NCBI RefSeq assembly: GCF_905220565.1
Contig: NC_059402.1
Coordinates: 6,945,501 to 7,009,500 of the forward strand
Source of the DNA: Melitaea cinxia
Taxonomy: Eukaryota; Arthropoda; Insecta; Lepidoptera; Nymphalidae
Direction: 5' to 3'
Length of the DNA: 64,000 nucleotides
Below the pieces are notes generated by a model. The model saw only the letters and a list, made by a program, of their open reading frames with translations. It did not search any database and was not told where the DNA came from. Numbering within the stretch: position 1 is the stretch's first letter; every line of letters begins with the position of its first letter. Shown one piece after another: positions 1 through 12,495 of the stretch. Position numbers and translations under genes: made by a program.

Positions 1-199
1 AAGGCGCATTTTTTGTCACTAACTACCTCATAAATATCCTTAGCAACTCCGTAATTTATTATGCAGTATTTATTTATGTAGTATCACCTTTTTTATTACA
101 TTTCTTTATGGTGTACAATAAAGAGTTTTTATTATTATTATTGTTTCACTTGATAATAAAATATGCGTTAATTTGTCTAGTTCATTAGCATCATAAATT
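1..199 (+). repeat. LINE-type 3' tail remnant
   Basis: AT-rich sequence whose only distinctive part is at 105-145: a short stretch with an AATAAA-like signal running straight into a TTA/ATT trinucleotide run. That combination is typical of the 3' end of several lepidopteran non-LTR retrotransposons. No coding part is attached, so the assignment rests on tail form alone. Confidence 0.35.
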
Positions 200-480
200 A
201 AGTAATAAGACTTCCAAAAAAGGAGGAGGTTCTCAATTCAACTGTATTTTTTTATGTAATATTTTACCTCAAAACTTTTGACTGGGTGACCCGATTTTGA
301 TGATTTTATTAATCAAAAGATGGTGCTTGTCATGTGTCTATTTAAATTTAATTGAGAATTAACAGGAACTTTTCGAGCTTTATCGAATAGTATTTGACAA
401 TTTTTTCGTCTACTTACGTTGTATTAATTTCAACGTACTTAATTGAAGTCGGTTTTTTTCTGTTTGTGATTGGACATAAT
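200..480 (+). repeat. Unclassified interspersed repeat, copy 1
   Basis: First of several related copies (also near 1195, 9690, 10200, 25935 and, inverted, 34290). Shared landmarks in order are a GGAGGAGGTTCT-like start, ACCTCA..ACTTTTGACTGGGT, CCGATTTTGATGATT, GGTGCTTGTCATGTG, a TTTTCGTCTACTTACGTTGTATTA block and TTGAAGTCGGTTTTTTT at the end. The copies have clearly diverged by substitutions and deletions. No open frame is present. The class (LINE 3' region, Helitron or other) cannot be decided from this window. Confidence 0.6.
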
Positions 481-1194
481 TATATTTGATATTTTTGTTT
501 AACGAATGTATAAAACAAAAATTATTTAATACAAAAAATATCAAATTTAATACACATTGATCGTTTTGGCGTTTTGATCTACAAACCCACCTATTAGTAA
601 ATCATTTCGTCGGAGCCCTGGATATTCGTTCGATCTTGGTTCAGACTAGTTGGTTAACTACTACTTAGTAATTGTACTTAATGATACCATTCATCTTCGG
701 AATCCTATCGCCCACTCTGTTAGTAAATGTCAGATATGTTTTTATATTACCTTATCTCATGACGCCTACTTTGATAGCACTGTCGTGATTGAAAGGGCGC
801 TATTGCCCTCTTGTCTTTAAATATGTAGCCCTCGATAACATTAAATTGAGTAATATTTACCGGAGACATGGTAAGTAACTTATTGATATTAAAATTGATA
901 GCTATATATTAATGTTAGCGTTAATAATCAAATTATAAAAATAAGAAAGTTTACTTCACTTAAGCTACTTTATGTGTTGTGCGTTACTCTTGTAAAATAT
1001 AATTTATTTACCCAGATTAATACGACTAGTATATCCTAAACTGGTCTACCACAAATTTATAAAACATCTGTTACGATTAACTCGGCTCTACTACAGGCGA
1101 ATTGATTAAATGCAATGAAACCGTTATTCGCATACAGATCATACAATTGTTGTTCAAGCTTTACGGCTATACATTCGTATCGTATTTATGTGGT

Positions 1195-1400
1195 ATACCG
1201 ATTTTGATGATTCTTTTTGTAATCGATTGCTGGTGCTTGTCATTTGGTCTCGTTTAATTTCGGAGATGATAAGTACTATTCGAGTTATATCCAATAATTC
1301 GCATTTACTTGAGTAGTTTTTCGACTACTTACATTTTAATACTGGTCGAAATAATAATTGAAGTCGGTTTTTTTAGTTTGTTAGCAAACACAATTATTAA
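1195..1400 (+). repeat. Unclassified interspersed repeat, copy 2
   Basis: Has the CCGATTTTGATGATT, GGTGCTTGTCAT and TTGAAGTCGGTTTTTTT landmarks of the copy at 200-480, then continues into a short palindrome of the form TTTGTTAGCAAACACAATTATT. The palindrome recurs in the copy ending near 10,515, so it probably marks the true 3' end of this family. Confidence 0.6.
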
Positions 1401-1429
1401 CTAAAGCTTCAACTAGAGGAAATATACAG

Positions 1430-1800
1430 ACTAGACTTAGACGTCTATGCACATCCTGCTAGATCCCGACGATATGATGATCATCAACAACGCCCCCTTC
1501 ACAGAAAATACACACACACAACACACACATATTGTCATCGCCGGCGAAGACGAGGTCCCCGCGCGAACACGCTTAGGCGTATCGACCGTCAATAGCTCGT
1601 CATAGCGCTCCGTATAGCGCCTCCTCCACTCCGACGATATTCTAAGTCAAGGTGCGATCTCGCTAGGAGACACCCTCAGGACGAGAGTGTTCCGTAAGCC
1701 CTCTTAAAGGGCTCTCTTCGCGTTCGAAATCTATAGTACCCGGCTCCTCTCAACGGTGATGCTGTAAAGGCCAGTAGGGCCAACAGTAACAATCAATTCG
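1430..1800. other. GC-rich island of unknown nature
   Basis: About 350 bp with much higher GC than its surroundings. It has a short imperfect CA run at about 1507-1530 and then a GC-rich block to about 1790. No frame stays open usefully and no splice-bounded exon is evident. It may be the non-coding part of a mobile element or a local regulatory island. Confidence 0.3.
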
Positions 1801-4800
1801 AAAAAAAAGCTTCAACAAATACCTACGTCGGTCGCAAAAACTTTAAATAGTTTCTCAATTAGGTATAATTCAAACATCAAAGTCTAATTAACGCATAACA
1901 ATAAATGGGACTCATTACTAAAAACAATTATAGCATTCCGTGCATCGTTCATTAAAAGGAAAGAGCCTTATAAATTCACTTGGACTGTTAATGCATACAT
2001 TGTATAGACATTTCGCTTAGCCCACACATGTGGATATCATTTTCTTCGGATGGCTATAAGCGTATTGCCGCGGGATCTCTAGTTCACGCCCACTGGAGAA
2101 ACAAACATGCGCTGTGTTACCTAATTACCTAATAGAAAACGAGTCGCTAGTAATTTAATTAAAAGTATTTACATAGTAATATACTATTTATACATTCTAT
2201 TAAAAAGTTTATGGACTCATTAAAATACCTGGATACTAGATGCTTCTCGCAACTTTGACCTATTTAAGGTTTTCGTAATAAAAACTATAAATATTTTAAA
2301 GACATTCCTTATTTTATACCGAACTATACTAAAACAAACTTTTTTGTTCGAACAGTAAATTCAATACTAACTATAATTAATAAAAAATTGCGGTGTAACC
2401 CCGAAACTATTTATTTTTGCATTTTTTATTTGTAATATCTGTTCATCCATCTGTAACGGATATTGTAGTCCGTGCCGCCGGCAACGCCTGCGCGGAGCTG
2501 CACAATCCATTTCACGGACTAGTGCTCCCTGTAATTACAATGTAAACGAACCCAATGATTTCATACATATTAAGCTTCATATTCGATAACCTGTTGATAT
2601 AGAAACAAACAACTAATGGAACCGCTTCATTGAACAGTAGCAAATGTCAACTATTATTGATGAAATTGTTTGTTTATTTACCACGTTTATAGTGCTAATT
2701 GAATAATAAAATTTTATTTAAAAAATATTTTAAGCCTTCAATATATAAATGAATGTTTATCTGTATGTCCTTTATATAATCGTAAACTATGCATTAAATC
2801 ATGTCAGTATCAAATGTTCAGCAAAGTTTTGTCGTGAGCCCACAAAGTTATCTGAGTTGGCACAGCCAAAAAAACAATTTAAAAAAAAGCGTAGCAACGA
2901 GCGCAGGGTACAGCTAGTGAATAAATATTTAAAAAAAATAAAGCTTTTAAAACTAAAGCCAATAAAGTCTATTCGTTTATTTATAAACAGAAAAAATTAA
3001 CTGACGTTAAACTAAGGCAGGTATCTGACTAAAATATATTATTATATTATTTGAAAGTCACTAAGAATAAATCGTATATCATCATTAAGTACTTAAATAT
3101 GTAATTAACGTTAAAGGCAATTAAAGATTCAGTGAGACAGAGTGACATATTATCGCTATACTTTTTGGAGGCGGGCGTGAGAAAGTCGATGTTAAACTAT
3201 TAAGGTAAGTTAATTTAATTACAGCCTATTGTTCGATAGAAGACAATAGTATGTTAAGTGAAATAGCGAGTCGTATACATTGCCAACTTACACTAACGTC
3301 GAACACCTGTGCTGACAGTTGTCTTTGACAAGTCACTGATAATAAAGTTATTAGGGATTTTGCAAAAAAGATAGATTTTGTAGTTAATTTCTTTTTTATA
3401 AAATATTTTGAAATGTTTTGAATAGAAAAAACGTTTGGAAAAACAGTTGAACTGTTTGTTTTTGTTCAACATGTAACAACTGTAAGTGTATACTTAGAAA
3501 TCTCTACTAAGATTCAATCAGTACTTCTTGATGGTATTGCAATACTACAAAGAATAGAAATGTTTATGCCATAACAGCCAGGTGATTGTTGATGCGATGA
3601 CAACTGTATCCTGTTTACTATACTGTCTGACAATATCTAGTGTATACGAGTATACTCTTAGTCTCGTACATAGTAGCGAAGTGTTTACGTGCGGCTAGGT
3701 TCTTGGTTGTTACATTTTGTTCAAATGTAGTAGCTAGTAGGTTTCTTAGAACACAATATAGCTTAGAAATAAATATTTTAGTTATTATGTGATTTAACAG
3801 ATGTCTTTCGATTTACTATAAATGCAATTACATGATTGAATTATAACCGTCAGTGTTAATAAAGAGGCTTAACTAGGACTAGTAGACTAGACTAATTTCC
3901 ATGTAAATATTTACATTTACTTACTATCTATGTTAGTGTCTTCCCATACTTACATAATATCATGCAAACAAATTGCATCAAAATGTTACAAGTTAAAATA
4001 ATTTCCAAAAGTATTTTATTATTTTATCTTATCGGACCGGAAGCGAAAAGCGTTGATTAAACTAATGTTAATTTACTTAGGACATGAGATTGGAGAAAAA
4101 GTTTCCGTTATCTATCCGGATGTATAAAATTAACCGTAAAATGGCAAACAATAATAACTTTTTTTTTTGGTATAAGCATATATAAACTGTTTTTACTGAA
4201 TAATTTATAAGCTATTGACCGATTTCGTAGGCTATTGTATAGTAATCAAAACTTAAAATTTTAAAAAATACAATATGTAACAATTTTACAGATTTGATTC
4301 TAGACTTTGCAATGACTTGTAGTTTTCACCCTCCATTACTGACATAAAACAAATGAACACGTTAGATTTCGTACATTTTATTTAATACAAGTATTCGTCG
4401 TGACGAAAAACATATAAGTCAACTATTTTTGACAGTTTAATATTCACATCATTAAATTAATTCAAAATAAAAAATAAAAAAATCATACATCGACCACAAA
4501 CAAGATACAAATGTACGTAAATAAAAAGGAATCGTCGATATGTATGATAAAAATACTGCTGTAAGTAGTTCGCCGGGTCCACTAGTAGGTATAAGTATTA
4601 ATAAAATAAATTTGTAATTTTGAAATAGCGTGCTAAATACGTTAAAAAAACAATTTCGTATGCTACCGACCCTTATGTTTACAATTGTCCTTCCGCTGCA
4701 TTTGGGCGCGACCGAGTGAAGGCTCGGCCGCTCACACGCCATCTCATAATGTTATATAATGATTTACGACACTTATTATATTGTACTCGGAAGCACTACA

Positions 4801-5055
4801 TCATATACGGAAGTTTTATTCGTACTTATTCATACTTCGATTGGTATTTTTCGTTTGTTTTAAAAGTTTTATACAATATATATTTCTATTTGTAATTCAG
4901 TAACTCTATGATACGCTAAGAACGTTTACGAAAACAGTTTCACAACACATTAAGACACTCAATTTTCGTCTTTTTTCTTACAATTCAACGTTTTGATGTG
5001 ATTTATTTTATGCTTTTGTTTTCTTTTTAAACCGTAAGGTTTTTTTGTTTTTTTT
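1801..5055. other. No gene recognised; AT-rich DNA with one GC-rich patch
   Basis: I see no credible gene. The small frames here are AT-rich, lysine- and isoleucine-heavy and look random. The one compositional outlier is about 2440-2560, which reads openly on the plus strand for about 38 codons with an alanine-rich stretch but has no convincing splice sites on both sides. It could be a small exon or a conserved non-coding element. Confidence 0.4.
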
Positions 5056-5215
5056 TTGGATCTTTATTAAAATAGCTTGCTATACGGGCGCGGCTATGCC
5101 CGTATAAACAATACGAATTGACTTCGTCCCACTTTATCCTTTAAAGTATAGCCTGCGTCACTCACAATCAATATCGGTCCAAAAGATTTTTTTTTAATTT
5201 ATCAATTTCATACAA
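5056..5215 (-). repeat. Interspersed repeat with a terminal hairpin
   Basis: Contains a perfect 9-bp inverted repeat, TATACGGGC...GCCCGTATA, around an 8-base loop at about 5091-5116, followed by a segment resembling the GC-rich 3' part of lepidopteran Helitron-type elements read on the minus strand. I could not find clean TC and CTAG termini. Confidence 0.3.
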
Positions 5216-5389
5216 AACAAACACTAAAGCTTTGCTCTTTACAATAGTAGTATAGATAATAATGTATACACACACATACGGCACTGATTGTACCTGTATA
5301 AAATATTCTTAAACGAGAGTTAAAACTTTTTAAATAGCAATTTAATTAATTATGAATCCAGATCAAAACTCTTATCGATTTATTTTATC

Positions 5390-5530
5390 TGTGGCCCATG
5401 GCGTAAACCCGTCGAGAGTTGCACTTGTATCAGTTAGCAAGCATTAGCGCGGCGGGTAATTACTGTTTGACCTAAATGCTCGCTAATTGATATCTCGACC
5501 TGCTACGTTTAACGGCCCAAATTTTATATA
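5390..5530. other. GC-rich non-coding patch
   Basis: A compact, non-repetitive, higher-GC stretch inside AT-rich DNA, containing two TAATT-type homeodomain-like cores. It does not stay open in any frame. It has the look of a conserved non-coding element, but only cross-species alignment could show that. Confidence 0.2.
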
Positions 5531-5779
5531 GTCTCCGTGGGCAAGGGTGTAACTTACAAAAAGGTCAAGGTTTTACGATTTATGTTTATTATAAATCATT
5601 TTAAATTGCTGGCGTTGGCGGTTTCTATTATGAACCGTTGTTTGAATATTAACAATTTTGTAAATAACCATGAATGTTGAAACCGCAACGCTCTATAAAT
5701 AATAAACTATTTTCAATATTTGTAAATAAAAATATGAAAAGAACTTATGTTTAACTGTAATCCTGACTAGCTACTACTA

Positions 5780-5975
5780 CTACTGACTAACATTAAAGGA
5801 GTTTGCAGGACTCTGCTTTCTGCGCCAGGGGACTGATTTCCACCACTGAGTAAGTATGTGCGTATTATCTATATGAACATTTATTGCAAAAAAAATGTGT
5901 TCATATCATTCGCTTGTTATCTAAAACACAGACATCGAGTTGAGCACCTTAGAAACAGACGGCCATAGACATACA
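5780..5975 (+). repeat. Degenerate tRNA-derived SINE
   Basis: Matches, with many changes, the SINE at 12,496-12,812: the CCTGCTTTCTGC-type segment after the A box, a decayed B-box region (ATTTCCACCACTGAG), the later GACATCGAGTTGAG block and the AAACAGACGGCC block. The internal promoter is too decayed to be functional and there is no clean A tail. Confidence 0.5.
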
Positions 5976-5984
5976 CATGTCTAA

Positions 5985-7040
5985 CAGATTTGTAAAAAAC
6001 TAAACCCTATTGTTCCAAATAAGTGTAATACGTATATACCTAACATATATTAAATTATATGTTTATAAGCAAATATTTGTTATCCAGTCACGTTTTTGTA
6101 AAATATCGGCAAACATTACTAGGAATATCAATCAGGCGGTCGGATGTCGCCTCGGCGCATTCAAATTGATGGACAATCTATTTGGTAATATGTATTTCGA
6201 TTCATCGTTCCTACTTACTTCAATGATTTGAAGTTTACGCGTTTGATAATCGGAAGGTTTTTAACATTGCCGTTGTATAAATTAATCAAAAATATTAAAT
6301 ATATACATAATTGTAGTTCATATTGAATCCTACATCATAAAATAATAGTTTTTGCGATTTGGAAAAGTAGGATTTTAATAACTATCGATTTCTGCTACTG
6401 TGTCGAATATTTGAGACTATTCCTATAAAACTTATTTAATTTATTTTATCTATAAAACGGAATCGCAGAATATTATTTTATACACAATGGTTAATAATCT
6501 GTACAATTACTAAAAACTGGTTCCTATATATAAAAAAAAAAAAAAACGATTCACTTTGCTAACGAACCGCTTATTTAGTTTCGAACTTGTTGAGACTACA
6601 TTTTAGGATTATTTTGGACCTACATAGGTAATTTTGTAAACTTTCCTATTACATTAATTGGTTTCTGAGTTATAAACAAGAAATATTTCTAGTAAATCGT
6701 TATAATAAATAGTTCCTTCTGCATTTTACTGCCGCTCCTAAATATCGACTTGGAATTGTACCTTCCAGAACGTCGTTAAATCGCATCAGCAGTCTGGTTC
6801 CGTCGGCAGTAACCTCCTTAAATAGTATACAAAACTATTTTATAGCTTACTTTATTTCACAGCTATCGATATTATATCTACGGTCACTATTATCTAATCT
6901 AATCGAAAACTACATATAATAGATAAATATATTAAATGGCTAGGTACGTGTCGAGCCACGTGCAGTATGGAATTCTTGTAATTTGCCTTTAGAAAAACAA
7001 ATTTTATAAAATACTGTCAGATTTATTGATAATTTTATTG
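5985..7040. other. No gene or repeat recognised
   Basis: AT-rich sequence with a short A run near 6530. The 73-codon frame starting at 6010 has no recognisable domain and ordinary AT-driven composition. I see nothing I can support. Confidence 0.4.
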
Positions 7041-7045
7041 GCATA

Positions 7046-7615
7046 CTAGCTGCTGCCCGCGACGTCGTCTGCGTGAACGCTATACAGCACCAAAAATACC
7101 TACGATTATACCTTTTAAAATAACGTTCATTTACCCGTTTCTTCTTTACATTTCACATCTACAGAAAGTGCAGTAACAGAGTCTTTTGTAAAATTGACCT
7201 TTAAAAAGTGGCCTATGTTACTTATATTTTTATAGTGTGAAGCTAGCTTATAGCATGGTTATTAACATAATAACAACAACATTCAAATATGCGTCGTTAG
7301 ATTACACGTTGTCACAGATTGTGTTGAAGAAATAAAGGGTCACTGCTCGTTCCCCGTAGGTGATAGTGTGGTAATATGTAGCCTATATGTTGACCCGACT
7401 TCTTAATAATATTCGTGAAAACATTGAAGTAAATCCATGCAGTACTTTTTGAGTTTATCCCGAACATACATACAGGCAAGCAGAAAAACAGACAAAAATT
7501 CTAAAAAATATATTTTTAGTTTCGGTATCGATTGTAGATCACACCCCAAGTATTATTTTCAAAAAATATTCAATGTACAGTTTTGACTTTCCTACGATTT
7601 TATTATATGTATAGA
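7046..7615 (-). mobile_element. Helitron-type non-autonomous element
   Basis: Read on the minus strand it begins with TC (TCTATACATATAATAAAATC...) at 7615 and ends in a GC-rich block, GACGTCGCGGGCAGCAGCTAG, at 7046, so it shows 5'-TC and 3'-CTAG termini with a T after the end. It has no open reading frame, as expected for a short non-autonomous copy. Internal blocks are familiar as abundant lepidopteran dispersed sequence. A 3' end of an RTE-type LINE is an alternative reading. Confidence 0.5.
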
Positions 7616-8264
7616 TATTTACTATTCATTTATTTAAACCAAGAACAGACACGTAAATGACAAAGAGATTACAGAACCCTAAAGACAAGTAAATAAAATT
7701 TTAAAAAAGAACTCAAGTAGGATTCAAAAGCACTTTTGAATCATCATTTTACAAGATAAAATGGTATTCGTTTTCAACTAATTAATTAGAGTTAATGTGA
7801 AGCTACAACTGCTTCGAAATGTAGATCCTACAGACTAAAATAGACAAGAAAACTGGCAGTTATCTTTAAAAATAATCTGTCAAATATTATAAATTTGCTA
7901 GGTATATCTTACTTGAAATACAGCGCCACTATACCCGTACCGACAAATCGTACTTAAAACCACCAGACCTAAGTTATACGATAAAGGTGGTTGTGAAACC
8001 ACAACAAAGGACCTCAAACAACGTGCAATCAAAAACTCCAAAACGGAGCGCACACAATTAGACCGTATTCACGCCCCAACGCTTATATTTAAATTTCAAC
8101 CACTGGAGTATTACGATGACGTTTGTTTTTTCTAACATGTTTTGTTTTTATTATTTCACCTTTGAATAATGGAATTCTTTCATTTGCATATAATAAATAC
8201 TTCGATAACATAACTTCGATTTAAAAAATACATTGTTCTGCTGTTACTCGTTTAAAAATTCTTA

Positions 8265-8502
8265 TCTATACTTACTAATATTATAAAGATGAAGAATGTG
8301 ATCGATTGAACGAGAAAATCTCGGTTGAAAGCACTTATCTTAGGAACTACAACTAAATGAAAAAATATTTTTGTGGATAGCTCATTTGTCTTAGAAGCCG
8401 CCTTATATATAAGCTATAACATCACGCCATTACAAACCACCCATTACAAAACAATATTTTACAAGTATTCGTGCGGGCGAAGCCACAGGTATAAAATTAG
8501 TA
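8265..8502 (+). mobile_element. Helitron-type non-autonomous element
   Basis: Begins TCTATACTTACTAATATTAT and ends shortly after a GTGCGGGCGAAGCCACAGG block that resembles the sub-terminal hairpin of lepidopteran Helitron-type elements; the last bases (TTAGT) are a decayed CTAGT. The element is about 238 bp and non-coding. The same 5' end occurs in inverted orientation at 45,262. Confidence 0.55.
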
Positions 8503-8814
8503 AGCTATATGTGTAAGTGACAAGAAGTCTATTATAAAGAGGCCTAACAGCTTGGCCTAACTGATGCTTAGTTTACTAAGTAATTGAGCTGCACGTTTCA
8601 AAACGTCAGCCGTTATGCACTTTGTCATGTGTCAGTATTAAATTGATGTTTTCTACGTGCCGTAGATACTAATATTGCAGAGTAGGTCAATAGAGGAAAA
8701 TTATTAGCTACAGTTGCAACTTTGATTTTGATCTTGCGTCAAATAACGTAAAATATATTGATATACAATTAGATGAATTGTAAAATTGTTGTATCTTTGT
8801 TTTAAAATATCAAA

Positions 8815-8920
8815 AGTTATTAGCAAAACCACTGGACCGATTTTAATGACACTTGGTACATAGATAGCTGAAAATCTAGAATAACATAAAGGCTGCTTTT
8901 TATCCCGACATTTAAACATG
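8815..8920 (+). repeat. Fragment of a dispersed repeat
   Basis: Carries the phrase CTGGACCGATTTTAATGA followed by ACTTGGTACATAGATAGCTG, a block common in lepidopteran Helitron- or LINE-derived repeats. Neither end is preserved. Confidence 0.35.
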
Positions 8921-9501
8921 ATCGGAAGAGTGAAGATCAGCTAGTTATTCATAAGCTGAACATAAGGATACCATATGAATGACGTTGTATAAAAAATATA
9001 TAACACTTGCGTCTATGTTAAACATGTTTTTGTAATTATATGTTAATAGCCTCTACTACTAAATATGAATAGCACACATAAAAAAGTATGTATTGTAGGT
9101 ATTTGTGTGTTTGCAATAACAAAAACTACTGCAAGCAACATTATATTATCTGTGTCATTGTAAACAAATGTCAGCAAGTCAGCAAAAGATAGATAATGGG
9201 CGGGCCGCTTTCCTCGCAAGTAGACCACGATCGCTAAGTGAAATTAAACACGTCTCTGACGGAAATGCATTAGAACTTTGTATATCTGACGAGGCAAAAG
9301 TGAAAATAATCATATATGTAGTACTCTACAGTACTACTCTAGTAGTATGTTACATGTTTTATTAGTATCTACATATATTTTTTTGGATATTTTGTGTTTT
9401 TTTTTTTTCGTGTATTGTTTATTCTACATAACATTCACGAAATCATTCAGGGACTACTGGTAGTCATTAATTCAAATGCATGAATGTCTTTTTTATGATC
9501 T

Positions 9502-9790
9502 TCTATATAAATAAAAATGAATGTTGCTAAGCGCATGACTCGACCAATTCAGCTAATTTATTTTTTGTATGTGCCTTTTTTATAGGGCACACAGAAGGTT
9601 TTTATAACAAATAAAAATTACTGTTAACTTTTGACAAAACGAAGTCTAAATAATATCGAATAATTTTCTAAATTATTGTTGTACATCCAAAAAGGAGAAG
9701 GTTCTAAATTAGCTTGTATTTTTTATGTATGTTACCTCAGAACTTTTAACGGAGTAGACCATTTTTGTGGATTTTTTTAGTCGAAAGTCT
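9502..9790 (+). repeat. Two adjoining repeat fragments
   Basis: A TCTATATAAATAAAAATGAAT-type 5' end, also seen near 23,656, starts at 9502 and breaks off within about 100 bp. From about 9690 there is a partial copy of the interspersed repeat described at 200-480, with its GGAGAAGGTTCT start and the ACCTCAGAACTTTTAAC block, truncated before its 3' half. Confidence 0.45.
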
Positions 9791-9906
9791 CATTTTAAAT
9801 AATTGTAATTTGAAATTTTAAAATATTGAAATTTGAAATTTATTAAACAGAAACAGAAGTTACAGTTTAAACAGTAGTAGTTACGTTAAAAAATACAGAC
9901 AAAACA

Positions 9907-9907
<1 letters not shown>

Positions 9908-9961
<54 letters not shown>
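9908..9961. repeat. TA microsatellite
   Basis: An uninterrupted run of about 27 TA dinucleotides. Confidence 0.95.
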
Positions 9962-9963
<2 letters not shown>

Positions 9964-10194
9964 AAAGCTCTATTTCTAATCTATTCATACGCATTTCCTT
10001 AATCCTTTAATCATATTAATTTCTTTTAAGTGCTCACTTATGCTATAAAGAACCTTATTGGTGTCATTTAAGACTCTTGGCTTCATAGACTTTATATGCT
10101 TATTATTTTGTATATGCTTATATTATTTATTTAATAATATATATATACATTGTATTTTAAACCCCTGCCGCCTAAAGTAGGAAAGTCCTGTATC

Positions 10195-10515
10195 TGAGGC
10201 ATGAGTTGAGATCTGGCAAGTAATTTTCGAGCTATATCTAACAATGCGTATTTACTTGATTATTCGTCGACCTACGTTATATTATAGCGAATAACTTTTC
10301 ACTGTAAATACCGAATTTGATGATTCTTGTATTAATCAAAAGCTGATGGTTGTCTTGTGATTGCATTTAAATTTGTTCGAGAACTGATAACTACTTTATA
10401 AAAAATGATTGATAACTCGTATTTACTTGTCTATTTTTTTCGTCTACCTATATTGTATTACTTGTTGGTGTTATTGAAGTCGGTTTTTTTTCGTTTGCGA
10501 GCAAACACAATTATT
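10195..10515 (+). repeat. Unclassified interspersed repeat, copy 3
   Basis: One of the better copies of the family: GAATTTGATGATTCTTGTATT, a GATGGTTGTCTTGTG variant of the signature block, TTTTCGTCTACCTATATTGT, then TTGAAGTCGGTTTTTTTTCG followed by TTTGCGAGCAAACACAATTATT. The 13-base palindrome TTTGCGAGCAAAC lies at the 3' end. An older partial copy appears to sit immediately upstream. Confidence 0.6.
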
Positions 10516-10930
10516 TAGATATACAAACACAATGCTCCCATTTATAATACTCTTGCTAATCATAAGTGAATATAACCTTTATACGTGAATATTATAATAA
10601 AAATTAGAAATACAAATGACAACTTGGGATTGTATTGTGATATTATTACTGCTGACATTTTACCGAAAAATGCAGCCTGCACGCGTCAAGATGAAAGTGC
10701 ACGTGGACCATACATGTTAAACGTAGCAGAAAGTGGGCCGTCAGACGATCGTAACTTACATGTTCTATAATAGAATAACAAACAAATGAAAATCAATTGA
10801 TGCATGAAAAATCTTTGAGCAAATAGCGTCGTTAAAAACGTACAAATGTAAGCCGACACAACTTCATTGAACTGGTAAATTACGTACATTAATTTTTACA
10901 CTGAATTGCTTTATACGTTTCGCATACATC

Positions 10931-11166
10931 TAAGGGCCAGTTTCACCAGTTGTGGATTAAGTTTATCTTGCAGATAACTTACGTACCTGTTTCTCCTCAA
11001 TTCCAGGCCCAACTTTTAAATTAATATTTCCGAATAAAAACTACTCATTAGTGTCGTGGAATTGGATAATTAAAAATAAAAGTATGTCAAATTTTTTTAC
11101 GAGTATCCGTTATATATCGTCATCCGTCAAATAGCTTTATGCAAAACTGGTGAAACAGATCCTTAA
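10931..11166. mobile_element. MITE, family A, copy 1
   Basis: A short non-coding element with terminal inverted repeats: TAAGGGCCAGTTTCACCAGT at the left and ACTGGTGAAACAGATCCTTA at the right. Related copies are at 37,269-37,491 and 42,021-42,287, with a partial one from 60,585. I cannot define the target-site duplication with confidence, so the transposase superfamily is open. Confidence 0.7.
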
Positions 11167-11169
11167 AAT

Positions 11170-12000
11170 AAAAATAAGTTATGCTCACATAAATCTAAAA
11201 CAATAATATACGAAAACTAATAGTAGTTAACAAACTATTTCTTTAATTTTCGTATTACTAGATTTACGTAAGTATATTTTGAAGTTAAATATAAGAAAAA
11301 TAAAATGTAGGTAGCACTTCATGGGTTTGGACCGAAGCAGCTTTGAATAGCCGGAATTCTTGAATAGTTTTCGTAACTAACTCGCGTATTGTATATTATA
11401 AAGGTTAAATTCAATGGAACAAAGACATCCTAAGAGCATTCGGGTATGAATGAATAACCTTTACTGTATTCGCGATCGTTGCTTTGAAGAGAAGAAAATA
11501 AAACCTTTAAAAACTTTTTAAAAGACGTTATACAGCAACACGGTTGTCGATAGTTTGATTTTTTGTTTTACAACGTAAAAGACAATGTCCCCCCTTCAAC
11601 TTAAAATAAGCAAGTATAGGCGGAAAATTATAATTTTCACAGATTAGTTTTAACTTCAAATATTTTTTGCGATATTCCGTGGTATATTTATTTGTTTTCA
11701 TATAAACAAATAGTTTTAATCAAAACTAAATTATATTCTATTATTTATCTTAAAAACTTATAGTTTATAATTAAAATGAACATAGTTTGATAATGCGTAA
11801 ACAATAACTAAATTTACATGCTAACAATTTTGGGGCTCATTAAGCTCGAAATCTTACCAAAAACCAGACGTAATTTGTTTTAACTCATTCGCCTATGTCT
11901 TGCTTCGTCATTTTATTTTAAAGCTTATTAGGACGTAGCAAGATATCTTTTGATGTGTCAAATACAAAATGTAGGCGTAGTTGGGATTAATACCCAAGAA
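11170..12000. other. No gene or repeat recognised
   Basis: AT-rich sequence without a credible frame, repeat signature or RNA gene that I can support. Confidence 0.4.
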
Positions 12001-12007
12001 TATTATA

Positions 12008-12067
12008 TTATTTAATAAGACCGTGAACGACCTCAAGGATACAGCCCTCGTGAGCCTCGGCACTTAC
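12008..12067 (-). other. Possible small terminal exon
   Basis: On the minus strand a good 3' splice-site context (pyrimidine-rich, ending TTTGTTGCAG) is followed by 19 open codons of distinctly higher GC and then TAA. The same junction also reads as an excellent 5' splice site (GCAG|GTAAGTG) for an upstream frame that begins with an ATG and is hydrophobic, like a signal peptide. Both readings cannot be right, and no partner exon was identified. Confidence 0.2.
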
Positions 12068-12495
12068 CTGCAACAAAGGAAGCATAAAGTTTTACAATGA
12101 AAATATTTATCGACGTTCCTAAATTGGTACGGAAGTGCATTGTTACAATAAACATTCAGTCCATTCTGCGGCTCTCCTGACTTATTGAACTCGGATAAAG
12201 GAGGGTGAAGTTAGTAATTAAATGTATTTCTATACTGGACGTCGACGTCAAAGTCAACAATTTATGTGACGTGACCACCCTGAAACGCTATTGTGTTTCA
12301 CTTCACGCCAGTCACTCGGCGAGGGGAATCTAATGGAAGAAGGCATTGTATATTCCTATTTAATGAATTCTTGTCCGGTATTTTCACTTAAATTTAATTA
12401 TTTACAGTAAAATTTAGTTATAGAAATTAATAGGTTTCGATTACGCTTGTAAATATTAATTAAATGTCACATTATAATTCTAAAACTTTTCTTGA

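Noticed and set aside
2749..3000. An 83-codon lysine-rich plus-strand frame
   Set aside because: Low-complexity AT-driven composition, no domain, and no splice or promoter context.
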